Origin: Bacillus sp. FJAT-27445
Lineage (GTDB): Bacteria > Bacillota > Bacilli > Bacillales > Cytobacillaceae
Direction of reading: 5' to 3'
DNA length: 64,000 bases
NCBI RefSeq assembly: GCF_001510665.1
Contig: NZ_LMTI01000003.1
Location: forward strand, 159,766-223,765
Part shown: in pieces, positions 9,453 through 17,611 of the stretch
Numbering within the stretch: the first letter of the stretch is position 1
How the letters are laid out: each line of letters starts with the position of its first letter
The notes under the pieces: generated by a model
Databases searched by the model: none
Told to the model about the DNA's origin: nothing
What the model saw: the letters and a program-made list of their open reading frames with translations, nothing else
Translations under genes and position numbers: made by a program

Positions 9453-10206
9453 GGTAGAAAATACCGGAATTCGCTTCGGCGGTCTGAAAGCGGTATGGGA
9501 TGTCAACTTGGAATTGTTCCAGGGTGAACTGGTCGGTTTGATTGGGCCGAACGGTGCCGGAAAAACAACCTTTTTCAATCTACTTACTGGCGTTTATGTC
9601 CCAACTGAAGGGGAAATTAAACTTGATGGTGAAAGCCTGAAAAAGCTTCCTCCATATCGGATAACAAGAAAGGGTGTCAGCAGGACTTTCCAGAATATCC
9701 GGCTTTTTGGCGAACTTTCGGTAATTGACAATGTAAAGGTTGCTTATCATTCACTTGCGAAGCATGGGATACCAAGCTCCGTTTTCCGTCTTCCGAAGCA
9801 TTTTGATGGGGAAAAGGAAATGGACGAAAAGGCAATCGAATTCTTGAAAATCTTTGGGCTGGAGCGATTCAAGGATGAAAAAGCGAAAAACCTCCCGTAT
9901 GGCCAGCAGCGGAGGCTAGAAATTGCGCGTGCGCTTGCGGCCAATCCGAAACTCCTGCTCCTCGATGAACCTGCAGCAGGCATGAACCCGCAGGAAACGA
10001 AGGAGCTTATGAACTTGATTGCTTTCATAAGGACTCGTTTCCATCTGACAGTGTTATTAATAGAACATGATATGGGGCTTGTTATGGGGGTCTGTGAACG
10101 GATATACGTCCTTGACCACGGGCAGCTGATTGCACAAGGAACACCTGAGGAAATCAGGAATAATCCAAAGGTAATCGAGGCGTATTTAGGCGAGGAGGTG
10201 TCGTGA
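9427..10206 (+). CDS. livG: Branched-chain amino acid ABC transporter ATP-binding protein LivG
   Basis: Cytoplasmic ATPase of the importer, 259 residues. Walker A GPNGAGKTT, the LivG-specific SRTFQNIRLF stretch, the signature LPYGQQRRLEIARAL, Walker B LLLLDEPAAGMNP and the H-loop LIEHDMGLVM are all present. Tandem ATGs occur at 9424 and 9427; GGGAGGGG upstream favours the second. The gene begins inside livM and its stop overlaps the livF start (TGATG). Confidence 0.95.
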   Translation: MAKDKPLLKVENTGIRFGGLKAVWDVNLELFQGELVGLIGPNGAGKTTFFNLLTGVYVPTEGEIKLDGESLKKLPPYRITRKGVSRTFQNIRLFGELSVIDNVKVAYHSLAKHGIPSSVFRLPKHFDGEKEMDEKAIEFLKIFGLERFKDEKAKNLPYGQQRRLEIARALAANPKLLLLDEPAAGMNPQETKELMNLIAFIRTRFHLTVLLIEHDMGLVMGVCERIYVLDHGQLIAQGTPEEIRNNPKVIEAYLGEEVS

Positions 10207-10913
10207 TGCTGAAAGTGGATGGAATTAATGTGTTTTACGGTAATATCCAGGCATTAAAGGGGGTTTCCCTTGAAATAAACGAAGGAGAAATCGTCACGCT
10301 GATTGGTGCTAACGGGGCTGGGAAAAGCACCTTGCTGAAAACAATTTCCGGGTTGCTGAAGCCAAAGCAGGGGCAGATCCAATTTGAAGGTAATTCTATA
10401 GCAGGCAAGGCTGCCCAATCGATCGTTAAACTTGGGATTTCCCATGTTCCGGAGGGGCGGCGTGTTTTCTCCAATATGTCTGTAGAGGAAAACCTTGAGC
10501 TTGGGGCGTTTCTCCGCAAGGATAAGGCGGGAATCAAGGAGGATTTTCATAAAGTATACGATTTATTTCCGCGGCTTCTTGAACGGAAGAAACAGCAGGC
10601 AGGCACGCTTTCTGGAGGGGAACAGCAAATGCTTGCAATGGGGCGTGCCCTGATGGCGCGGCCGCGGCTCCTTCTCCTCGATGAGCCGTCCATGGGTCTG
10701 GCGCCGCTGCTTGTTAAAACAATTTTTAGAATCATAACGGAGATTAATGCAACGGGAACAACAATCCTCCTTGTTGAGCAAAATGCCCATATGGCATTAT
10801 CAATTGCCAACCGGGCTTATGTTATTGAAACTGGCCGTGTAATCCTGTCAGGTACCGCGGCAGAATTAAATGAGAGCGAACAAATAAAAATGGCCTATCT
10901 TGGAGGGCATTAA
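10206..10913 (+). CDS. livF: Branched-chain amino acid ABC transporter ATP-binding protein LivF
   Basis: Second ATPase of the heterodimer, 235 residues. Walker A GANGAGKST, the Q-loop region with SHVPEGRRVFSNMSVEENL (a LivF hallmark), signature LSGGEQQMLAMGRAL, Walker B LLLLDEPSMGLAP and LVEQN at the switch region. The ATG at 10206 overlaps the livG stop; a GTG just before it (10203) is the alternative. A strong terminator follows, closing livKHMGF. Confidence 0.95.
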   Translation: MLKVDGINVFYGNIQALKGVSLEINEGEIVTLIGANGAGKSTLLKTISGLLKPKQGQIQFEGNSIAGKAAQSIVKLGISHVPEGRRVFSNMSVEENLELGAFLRKDKAGIKEDFHKVYDLFPRLLERKKQQAGTLSGGEQQMLAMGRALMARPRLLLLDEPSMGLAPLLVKTIFRIITEINATGTTILLVEQNAHMALSIANRAYVIETGRVILSGTAAELNESEQIKMAYLGGH

Positions 10914-10925
10914 TAAGCAATACTT

Positions 10926-10961
10926 AACCATCCGCCATGAAACAAGGGCGGATGGTTTTTT
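10926..10961 (+). terminator. Terminator of the liv operon
   Basis: Stem AACCATCCGCC/GGCGGATGGTT followed by a T run, 13 bases after the livF stop. Confidence 0.92.
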
Positions 10962-11039
10962 GTATTTTAAGAAATAATAAAATAGAACATTGTGAATAAC
11001 TCGAAATAAGTTGTTGTAATCCAGCTCCCTCTTAATCTG

Positions 11040-11128
11040 GTCGGGGCTGACCACTAAGGAAAGCTCCTTAGAATAATCATCGCAGGGACAAGCGGTCTGT
11101 GCTTGTCGCGAAGGCGCTTGCGCATTTT
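11040..11128. repeat. Structured Bacillaceae intergenic repeat
   Basis: Contains two hairpins, CTAAGGA/TCCTTAG (11054-11071) and GACAAGC/GCTTGTC (11087-11107), followed by an AAGGCGCTTGCGC stretch. The TCGGGGCTGACC and GGCGCTT words recur in the element at 30958-31044, which suggests a dispersed non-coding repeat. No ORF of note. Confidence 0.5.
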
Positions 11129-11188
11129 GTTCCGTTTTATGACGAATTTTGTTTTCCCGGGAAATATTTTAAAAAAAGATGGTGATAA

Positions 11189-11200
11189 GTGTCTTGACAC
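11189..11200. promoter_or_regulatory. Candidate NiaR (YrxA) operator upstream of niaP
   Basis: Inverted repeat GTGTC-TT-GACAC, extendable by flanking A/T bases, containing a TTGACA-like -35. It lies about 85 bases upstream of the niacin transporter start. NiaR is the niacin-responsive repressor of NAD synthesis and niacin uptake genes in Bacilli and uses GTGTC/GACAC-type palindromes. Assignment is by match and context. Confidence 0.55.
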
Positions 11201-11283
11201 CTGTTAAAATAAAAAACAGGCCCAACTGAAAATGTGTGGACCAAGGAGTTTTATAAAATCGATATAAAATTCAGGGGGAAGAG

Positions 11284-12489
11284 ATGAAAAAACTCAAAAC
11301 AATTTCAGAGAAAAAATTATTGGGGATCGCCGGCCTCGGCTGGATGTTTGACGCGATGGATGTTGGGATGCTCTCATTCATCATTGCCGCTCTAAAAATT
11401 GACTGGGGCCTGACGCCAAAGGAAATGGGCTGGATAGGCAGCATCAACTCGATAGGGATGGCCGTGGGGGCGCTTTTATTCGGACTGATGGCTGACAAAA
11501 TTGGCCGCAAAAATGTCTTTATTTTTACGCTTTTATTATTTTCTGTCGGAAGCGGGCTTTCGGCTTTAACTACTTCCCTGGGATTATTCCTAGTTCTTCG
11601 TTTCCTAATCGGAATGGGTCTTGGCGGCGAACTGCCGGTTGCTTCTACACTGGTAGCGGAAAGTGTTCCCGCGGAAAAGCGGGGCAGGGTTGTTGTCCTG
11701 CTTGAGAGCTTTTGGGCGTTTGGCTGGCTGATTGCAGCAGTTATTTCGTATTTTATCATTCCAAAGTTTGGCTGGCAGACAGCGATGGTCCTCGGAGCCC
11801 TTCCTGCGCTTTACGCCATTTACCTAAGGATAAACCTCCCGGATTCACCACAGTACATGACACTTAAGGAAAAGAAAAAACCAACTGTTCTGGAAGGGAT
11901 AAAAACACTTTGGTCGGGGAAATACCTCCGTCCGACTATCATGCTATGGATTCTTTGGTTCTGTGTCGTTTTTTCGTATTATGGAATGTTTCTATGGCTT
12001 CCATCCGTCATGATTATGAAGGGCTTTAGCATGATAAAGAGCTTTCAGTATGTATTGATTATGACCTTGGCTCAGTTGCCAGGCTATTTCACAGCAGCTT
12101 ATTTTATTGAAAAAATCGGCAGGAAGTTCGTCCTTGTCGTCTATCTGGCGGGAACGGCTGCAAGCGCCTATTTCTTTGGGACAACGGACACACTCTGGGT
12201 CTTGCTTACGGCCGGCGCATTCCTATCGTTCTTCAACCTTGGGGCATGGGGAGCGCTCTATGCGTATTCACCTGAACAATACCCAACATCGGTCAGGGGA
12301 ACAGGGACTGGAATGGCCGCTTCCTTTGGCAGGGTCGGGGGCGTGCTCGGACCGCTTTTAGTTCCATATCTTTCCGCACAGGGATACTCGATCCAGACCA
12401 TATTCACGATTTTCTGTGTATCAATCCTCATTGGCGCGGCAGCTGTATTCTTCCTGGGGCGTGAAACGAAAAACCTGGAGCTCAACTAA
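11284..12489 (+). CDS. niaP: Niacin (nicotinate) MFS transporter
   Basis: A 401-residue, 12-segment major facilitator protein that imports nicotinic acid for NAD salvage. It closely resembles B. subtilis NiaP/YceI: N-terminal KKLLGIAGLGWMFDAMDVG, the loop 2-3 motif GLMADKIGRKN, RFLIGMGLGGELPVAS, WFCVVFSYYGMFLWLPSV, and FFNLGAWGALYAYSPEQYP. The start follows a GGGGGAAGAG ribosome binding site. It is monocistronic, with its own terminator. The GTGTC/GACAC palindrome upstream fits niacin-dependent repression. Confidence 0.88.
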   Translation: MKKLKTISEKKLLGIAGLGWMFDAMDVGMLSFIIAALKIDWGLTPKEMGWIGSINSIGMAVGALLFGLMADKIGRKNVFIFTLLLFSVGSGLSALTTSLGLFLVLRFLIGMGLGGELPVASTLVAESVPAEKRGRVVVLLESFWAFGWLIAAVISYFIIPKFGWQTAMVLGALPALYAIYLRINLPDSPQYMTLKEKKKPTVLEGIKTLWSGKYLRPTIMLWILWFCVVFSYYGMFLWLPSVMIMKGFSMIKSFQYVLIMTLAQLPGYFTAAYFIEKIGRKFVLVVYLAGTAASAYFFGTTDTLWVLLTAGAFLSFFNLGAWGALYAYSPEQYPTSVRGTGTGMAASFGRVGGVLGPLLVPYLSAQGYSIQTIFTIFCVSILIGAAAVFFLGRETKNLELN

Positions 12490-12510
12490 GTTTGTTTTTT
12501 ATACTGATAA

Positions 12511-12545
12511 AAAGGCGTCTGAGCACTTGCTCGGCGCCTTTTTTC
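12511..12545 (+). terminator. Terminator after niaP
   Basis: Stem AAGGCG..GAGC/GCTC..CGCCTT followed by a T run. Confidence 0.88.
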
Positions 12546-12663
12546 GTGGAGTAAGGTATTGTGCGGCCGATGATGGTGGAGAGAAGTAGCTAAGGATACA
12601 CATCCTTCTAGTGGAATTCTTATTCCAATATGGGAGAATTGGTGGCGTATACTAGATAAATTC

Positions 12664-12756
12664 GAATGAGTGACATTGTTTGGTCGAAATTCAAAAAAAT
12701 GTCACCCGAATCCAGATGAGTGACATTGTTCGGGCAAAATCCAAAAAGAATGTCAC
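12664..12756. repeat. Two tandem copies of a GTGACATT hairpin repeat
   Basis: Two about 40-base units (12664-12705 and 12718-12756), each with GAGTGACATTGTT at the left and AATGTCAC at the right, able to fold as GTGACATT/AATGTCAC hairpins. The small open frame across this region (12680-12865) is composed largely of the repeat and a proline-rich tail, so I do not treat it as a gene. The rest of the niaP-to-ATPase gap shows nothing else. Confidence 0.65.
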
Positions 12757-12867
12757 TAAAACCCCGGTTCGTCCCAAAACGAGGGTGGGAGGCTCCCCGA
12801 AATCCGAAATCCCAAGCTTCGAGCCCGAGCCCCAGCTAATTCCCCAGCCTCCCCAAACAAACTAAAA

Positions 12868-13611
12868 TTATTTTAATGCAGTAGAGCTTAGGAACTCACG
12901 GGTTCTTTCTTCCTTCGGATTAGTGAAAAACTCGTCTGGGTGGCCCTTTTCGATGATGAATCCGTCATCCATATAGACCATCCAATCAGCAACTTCCTTT
13001 GCGAAGCCCATTTCATGGGTAACGACAACCATTGTCATCCCATCATCCGCCAGCTCCTTCATCGTCTGGAGAACCTCGCCGACAAGTTCCGGGTCCAGTG
13101 CGGAGGTGGGTTCATCGAAAAGCATGATATCCGGTTTCATGGCAAGCGCGCGGGCAATAGCAACGCGTTGTTTTTGCCCGCCTGAAAGCTTGCTCGGGTA
13201 TACATCAGCCTTATCTTCAAGACCAACCTTCCGAAGAAGTTCCAACGCATCCTTTGACGCTTCCTCCTTCGAAACCTTTTTCACATGGACGGGTGCTTCG
13301 ATGATATTCTCGAGCACTGTCATGTGGGGAAAGAGGTTGAAGTGTTGGAACACCATGCCGACATGCTGGCGGACTTCATTGATATCATGGGTATGCGGCA
13401 AGACTTCCTGGCCATTCAGAATGATTTTGCCATTGTCCTTTTTTTCAAGGAAATTTAGGCAGCGGAGCAATGTACTTTTCCCCGAGCCGCTAGCTCCAAC
13501 GAGGCATAAAACATCATTTTCATAAACGGATAGATTAATATCTTTTAATACATGCAAATCGCCAAACGATTTATTCAGATTTTCAATTCGTATCATTTCA
13601 CGTGATTCCAT
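12868..13611 (-). CDS. Polar amino acid ABC transporter ATP-binding protein (GlnQ/ArtM type)
   Basis: ATPase (247 residues) of a polar amino acid importer. Walker [29 protein letters not shown] after the Q-loop, signature [17 protein letters not shown], Walker [16 protein letters not shown]-loop [14 protein letters not shown]. The start at 13611 is preceded by AGGAGG at 7 bases. It is the last gene of a three-gene operon (binding protein, permease, ATPase) on the minus strand. Family certain; substrate (arginine, cystine, glutamine or other) not resolvable from the ATPase. Confidence 0.93.
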   Translation of the reverse strand: MESREMIRIENLNKSFGDLHVLKDINLSVYENDVLCLVGASGSGKSTLLRCLNFLEKKDNGKIILNGQEVLPHTHDINEVRQHVGMVFQHFNLFPHMTVLENIIEAPVHVKKVSKEEASKDALELLRKVGLEDKADVYPSKLSGGQKQRVAIARALAMKPDIMLFDEPTSALDPELVGEVLQTMKELADDGMTMVVVTHEMGFAKEVADWMVYMDDGFIIEKGHPDEFFTNPKEERTREFLSSTALK

Positions 13612-13623
13612 CGATATTTCCTC

Positions 13624-14289
13624 CTATCGGTCACTGACTGCCAGTCTCTTTTCAAAACGGTTGACGATTAGTGTGAGCACGGCTACAAGAATCAGGTAGT
13701 ATACCGCAACAATCAGCAAATACGTCATCTCATCGAAATTGTTGGAGCCTAGAGTAGTCGCTACGTTGAAAAGCTCGTTCATTGAGATAAAAGCAGCAAG
13801 TGAAGAATCCTTAAGCCCGATGATGAATTGGTTACCAAGCGGCGGAAGGGCACGGCGGAAGGCCTGTGGCAAAATAATCCTCCGCATGGCAAGGCCCTTG
13901 CTCATCCCTAGTGAACGGCCCGCTTCCATTTGGCCATTGTCAACGGCCTGGATTGAACCACGGAATATTTCAGCGATATAGGCGCCATTGTGAAAGGCCA
14001 GCGCCAATGCAGCGGCCCAGAAGTCCGGCAAAAGAAATATGCCGCTAATCCCGAAATACAAAATGAAAATCTGCACGATCAGCGGGGTTCCGCGGACTAG
14101 ATACACATAGGTATCTGAAATATAGCCCAAAGCTTTAATTCTCGATATTTTAAGTAGAGCAAAAAACAGGCCGATGACGATACCGACAAGCACCGAAACA
14201 ACGGTAAGCTTCAATGTTAAGAGCATTGCGTCCATGAACAGGCCGCTGCTATCGATTAAAGTATTGAAAAAGTGTGAAAAACTTGGCAA
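13624..14289 (-). CDS. Polar amino acid ABC transporter permease (HisM/ArtQ type)
   Basis: A 221-residue membrane protein with an N-terminal hydrophobic segment, the RGTPLIVQIFILYFG region and an EAA-type loop EAGRSLGMSKGLAMRRI-LPQAF, diagnostic of HisMQ-type permeases. A single permease in the operon implies a homodimeric pore. It lies 12 bases before the ATPase gene and 70 bases after the binding protein gene. Substrate is shared with the neighbours and unknown. Confidence 0.93.
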   Translation of the reverse strand: MPSFSHFFNTLIDSSGLFMDAMLLTLKLTVVSVLVGIVIGLFFALLKISRIKALGYISDTYVYLVRGTPLIVQIFILYFGISGIFLLPDFWAAALALAFHNGAYIAEIFRGSIQAVDNGQMEAGRSLGMSKGLAMRRIILPQAFRRALPPLGNQFIIGLKDSSLAAFISMNELFNVATTLGSNNFDEMTYLLIVAVYYLILVAVLTLIVNRFEKRLAVSDR

Positions 14290-14359
14290 AGTAAAATCTT
14301 CCTTTCTCGTTGGATTCTATTCGGGGTACTTGGAATCGACTGAAACATCAAAGCCTACC

Positions 14360-15136
14360 TTATTCAGGCTTTGACGTGATATCCTCACCGAAGTACTCCA
14401 TGGAAATTTTGCTTAGTGTCCCATCTTTCCGAAGTGATTCAAGTGCATTATTGACCTTTTTTAGCAAGGCAGGATTATCTTGAGGAAGGACGATCGCCTG
14501 TTCACTGCGTTCAATCAACTGGCGGCCTTCAATTTTAAAGCCTTCCTTTTTAGCACTCTTTCCGGTCACAAAGTCGGTGATGACCGCATCGTGGCGCCCT
14601 ATACTCAATGCATTCAGGGCGGTAATGTCGCTATCGTACATTTTCAAGTTTGAGGTGTATTTGCTGGCCGTATCCGCATATGTAGAGCCTTTAGCCACGG
14701 CAACTTCTTTCCCTTTAAGGTCCTCAACTGTTTTAATCCCGCTGTCAGGTCGTACAAAAATTTGGGGTCCCGAGTAATAATAGGGAGTGGAAAAGGAGAC
14801 ATGCTTGCTCCTTTGGGGATTGATCGTGTGTGATGCTACAGCGGCATCAGCTCTGCCAGTTTTGACACCTTCAACGATACCTTTGAATTTCATTCTCTTT
14901 GGTACAGGCTTAAGGCCCATTTCCTTTGCGACAGCCTTCCCGACTTCTACATCAAAACCCGTCATAGAGAGGTCTTCTTTCATATAACTGAATGGCTTGA
15001 ACTCACCGGAGGCAGCGAAGACAAATTCCCCTTCATGTATAAGCTTGGAACCGTCTGCAAGCTTGTCCTTTTCGGCACAGCCCGATAAAAGCAAGATAGC
15101 AATCAAGCAAAAAGCAAAAAAATTCCTCATATTCAT
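14360..15136 (-). CDS. Amino acid ABC transporter substrate-binding lipoprotein
   Basis: Binding protein (258 residues) anchored by an N-terminal lipid: hydrophobic signal and lipobox LLSGC (Cys about residue 20). A family 3 solute-binding fold is evident from FKPFSYMKEDLSMTGFDVEV, GLKPVPKRMKFKGIVEGVKT, NPQRSKHVSFSTPYYYSG and the C-terminal ALESLRKDGTLSKI. First gene of the importer operon. The expected Arg and Asp ligand-binding positions for an alpha-amino acid appear present, but the exact amino acid is not decidable. Confidence 0.9.
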   Translation of the reverse strand: MNMRNFFAFCLIAILLLSGCAEKDKLADGSKLIHEGEFVFAASGEFKPFSYMKEDLSMTGFDVEVGKAVAKEMGLKPVPKRMKFKGIVEGVKTGRADAAVASHTINPQRSKHVSFSTPYYYSGPQIFVRPDSGIKTVEDLKGKEVAVAKGSTYADTASKYTSNLKMYDSDITALNALSIGRHDAVITDFVTGKSAKKEGFKIEGRQLIERSEQAIVLPQDNPALLKKVNNALESLRKDGTLSKISMEYFGEDITSKPE

Positions 15137-15265
15137 GCTGGCGATAATACCCCTTTCCCTTATGAGTGATAGGAATATTTACCCCCATGTCCGTAGGATA
15201 ATCCTTTTTTGTCGAAAAAAATATTTCCAGGTACCACTGTGGAACGATAACCCGGACGGCAGGAC

Positions 15266-15293
15266 CAAAAAAAAGAACCCTGATTAGGGTTCT
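15266..15293 (-). terminator. Terminator of the radical SAM gene
   Basis: Stem AGAACCC/GGGTTCT; on the minus strand it is followed by a run of nine T. It lies just after the gene that ends at 15299. Confidence 0.88.
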
Positions 15294-15298
15294 GAAAT

Positions 15299-17086
15299 TT
15301 AAACGTCCAGCTTCACTTTGTGGCGCACTTTTGGATGGAATTGCTTGCGGAATTTGATGGCATAATCCTCATAGAGCTGTTCAAGTCCGACCATCGCCAG
15401 TGAAAAGAAGTTTGCGTAATTCTTCTGGACTTCCCACTTTAGCTCGTTGCTGCCGCATATACTATGCTTGTTTAGTTCCTCAATTTCCTTTTTGATGCTG
15501 GCCAGTTCAGATACGTACTGTTCTTCAGGAAGGGTCAGCAAATGATCAATTCGATTAATGTAATGCATTGATTTTTCTATTTTATTCTCAATTTCTTGAT
15601 ATCCATCATTGTCGATTAGGTTGTATTTTAATTTGAATTCATTTAGAAGCCTAGCAGATTCATAGGTTGCATTCACTATATCGTCGCGGGTCATATCAAT
15701 TGTTTCGTAGCTTAACATATGCTTCCAGGATGGCTGTGTAATTGCTCTGCGGTGGTCTTCGAGTGTGTGGCATAGCTTCTTATAGCCATAAAGTTCCGGG
15801 TTTTCAAAAGCCGCGCTGGCAGGATCAAGAAAAGGAGCAAGCGGCGCGACAAAATAGAATAGACGGGAATCCTTTCCGCACTCAAGATGGATCCTTTCTG
15901 CAAAATTGATGTTCTCAAGAGCACTTTGCTCCGTCTGGCCCGGTATGCCAATCATAAAGAACAAGTCGATTTTTTTGCAGCCATGCTTCAGGGCAAATTG
16001 AAGTGTGCTAATGACCTTTTCATTTGAACAATGGAATTTGCCATTCAGGCGGCGCAGTTTTTCATCGTGTGTTTCGAGAGTTAGCTCCACGCTGTATTTT
16101 GGAACAGCATCGTTGATTTGTTTAAAGAATTTTTCATCAGCATATTGGAATAATTCAAAAACCAGTTCGTTTTTCAGCTTTATCCCTTTTAAAAGGCTGA
16201 AAAATTCTTCCACATATTTCTTCCCGCCCTGGCGGATGTCATGAAGAATGAAAATTGGCGCACGGCTGAACCGCTGGATGAATTGAATGTCCTCCACTAA
16301 TTTTACAGGGGATCGGAGTGCCAGGGATTTTCGGTTGCAGTTCTGCTCGTAGCCTTCCTTCGATCCTCCGCAAATGAGGCAATTCTGAGTGCAGCCCCGG
16401 GCAGTAAGTATGGCTGTATTTGGGTATTGTAGCCATCCGTTATAAGGAAGGGGGTCCATGAAATTCCTGTACTTGAAAACAGACCGGATTGTGTATCGGT
16501 AGCCGGGCACGTCAAATTCATCAAGGTCCTTTGGCACGTAGGAGAGCGGGTTATAGCCTACTTCCTTGCCTCTTTTCCACGTCAGGTTCGGGATGTCTTC
16601 TAACCGCGAATTCCCGAACTCAAGCTTATTCATCAACATGAGCATTAATTTTTCGGTAGAGTCGCCACGCATGACGAAATCGATAAACGGATACTCAATC
16701 AATTCTTTATGATAGTAAGTGGAAGAAAGCCCGCCGAATACGATAGGAGTATCCGGATGAAGCCCTTTTACAATTTTCGCGAGTTCAATACTTCCATGTG
16801 CATGGGGAAGCCAGTGAAGGTCAATCCCGAAGGCGCGGGTTTGGATATTCCTAAGCTTTTTTTCAACGTCAAAGTCAGGATCCATTAGCATCCTGTTCGC
16901 AATATTGATAATCCTAACTTTGAGGCCATACCGTTCAAGGTAGTCGGCAATGCTTGTCAGGCCGATCGGATACATTTCAAAAACGGGTGATGAAGGGACC
17001 ACATCACTGATTGGGCCGGCCAGAAGGGAGTTTTTCCGAAAATCGTAAACACTCGGGGCATGCAGGAGAACCAAATCGTATTTCAT
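15299..17086 (-). CDS. B12-binding domain / radical SAM protein
   Basis: A 595-residue enzyme with an N-terminal cobalamin-binding-like Rossmann domain (about residues 1-150, including PIGLTSIADYLERYGL and PIVFGGLSSTYYHKEL) and a radical SAM barrel with the cluster motif CTQNCLIC (Cys232, 236, 239; CxxxCxxC). The C-terminal 130 residues are helical and charged. The overall architecture resembles the Ta0216-like B12/radical SAM family (TIGR04190), whose reaction is not known to me. Start at 17086 chosen because GAGGGTGA lies 7 bases upstream; an upstream ATG at 17137 has no ribosome binding site. Monocistronic. A Rex/Fnr-like palindrome about 100 bases upstream suggests redox or oxygen control, consistent with an oxygen-sensitive FeS enzyme. 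Confidence 0.82.
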   Translation of the reverse strand: MKYDLVLLHAPSVYDFRKNSLLAGPISDVVPSSPVFEMYPIGLTSIADYLERYGLKVRIINIANRMLMDPDFDVEKKLRNIQTRAFGIDLHWLPHAHGSIELAKIVKGLHPDTPIVFGGLSSTYYHKELIEYPFIDFVMRGDSTEKLMLMLMNKLEFGNSRLEDIPNLTWKRGKEVGYNPLSYVPKDLDEFDVPGYRYTIRSVFKYRNFMDPLPYNGWLQYPNTAILTARGCTQNCLICGGSKEGYEQNCNRKSLALRSPVKLVEDIQFIQRFSRAPIFILHDIRQGGKKYVEEFFSLLKGIKLKNELVFELFQYADEKFFKQINDAVPKYSVELTLETHDEKLRRLNGKFHCSNEKVISTLQFALKHGCKKIDLFFMIGIPGQTEQSALENINFAERIHLECGKDSRLFYFVAPLAPFLDPASAAFENPELYGYKKLCHTLEDHRRAITQPSWKHMLSYETIDMTRDDIVNATYESARLLNEFKLKYNLIDNDGYQEIENKIEKSMHYINRIDHLLTLPEEQYVSELASIKKEIEELNKHSICGSNELKWEVQKNYANFFSLAMVGLEQLYEDYAIKFRKQFHPKVRHKVKLDV

Positions 17087-17188
17087 TTGTTTGTCACCCT
17101 CTATATAGTAGTAGTAGCTCCACCCGGTAAACACCAAACGCTGCGGCCAGCTTAAATATGAGGGTGGAAAATTCGTTGAAAATATATA

Positions 17189-17206
17189 TTGTGAATTTAT
17201 TCACAA
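17189..17206. promoter_or_regulatory. Rex/Fnr-type palindrome
   Basis: TTGTGAA-TTTA-TTCACAA is a perfect 18-base palindrome. It matches the Rex consensus (TTGTGAANNNNTTCACAA) and also the B. subtilis Fnr/CRP box (TGTGA-N6-TCACA). It lies about 103 bases upstream of the radical SAM start. The rightward kinase gene is more than 400 bases away, with its own promoter. Confidence 0.7.
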
Positions 17207-17363
17207 AAAACTATCATAATAAAGGTATTCATTGTACACCTCAAGTTTAGTATAAAATTCTTTTGCCTAGCCTGTCATAGATTGACAATACCGTGACAAA
17301 CCCGGTTATTAATTCCATTAATTAAGTGGCAATTGAAAGTGCTTTTCAATTTTACTACTAAAG

Positions 17364-17420
17364 TAGTACATAGAATATTGCTTTTGCTGAATAGGAGTAT
17401 CTACAAAAATTTGCGATAAT
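17364..17420 (+). promoter_or_regulatory. Promoter A: shared regulon promoter upstream of the histidine kinase
   Basis: TACTAC-TAAA-GTAGTA palindrome containing TAGTAC (17364-17369), then GAATAG (17389-17394) and -10 GATAAT (17415-17420) with 20 bases between the last two. No -35 consensus is present, so an activator is probably needed. The same elements occur before both subtilase genes; here the TAGTAC-GAATAG spacing is 19 rather than 29 bases, exactly 10 fewer. Confidence 0.65.
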
Positions 17421-17426
17421 GTCAGT

Positions 17427-17496
17427 AAACAAACCCGGAGCAGGTTTGTCCCAGGATCGGCCAGTGGCTTGCCATTTGGCCGGTTTGGGTTTTTTC
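17427..17496 (+). ncRNA. Candidate attenuator leader or small RNA downstream of promoter A
   Basis: A transcript from promoter A would immediately form CAAACC/GGTTTG (17430-17448), then CGGCCA/TGGCCG (17458-17482), followed by GTTTGGGTTTTTT, a classical terminator layout. The GGTTTGGGTTT segment can alternatively pair with the first AAACC arm. Either a roughly 70-nt small RNA ends here, or the kinase operon is attenuated. A second TATAAT (17557-17562) nearer the kinase could supply basal transcription. Confidence 0.4.
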
Positions 17497-17611
17497 CCGC
17501 CTTTTTCTCTAAGAAAGAGGCTTTTTTATTGTACATGGAAGGTAAATCACATAGAGTATAATTAACAGAAAATTTAGAATGTGGAGTAGGAAAAAGGGGG
17601 ATCGGGATGCT

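Noticed and set aside
12680-12865. 61-codon plus-strand ORF between niaP and the ATPase gene
   Set aside because: It consists of the GTGACATT repeat plus low-complexity sequence; no ribosome binding site.
15137-15298. T-box or other amino acid riboswitch before the amino acid importer
   Set aside because: No T-box core sequence and no lysine or SAM riboswitch pattern; only the neighbouring terminator is clear.
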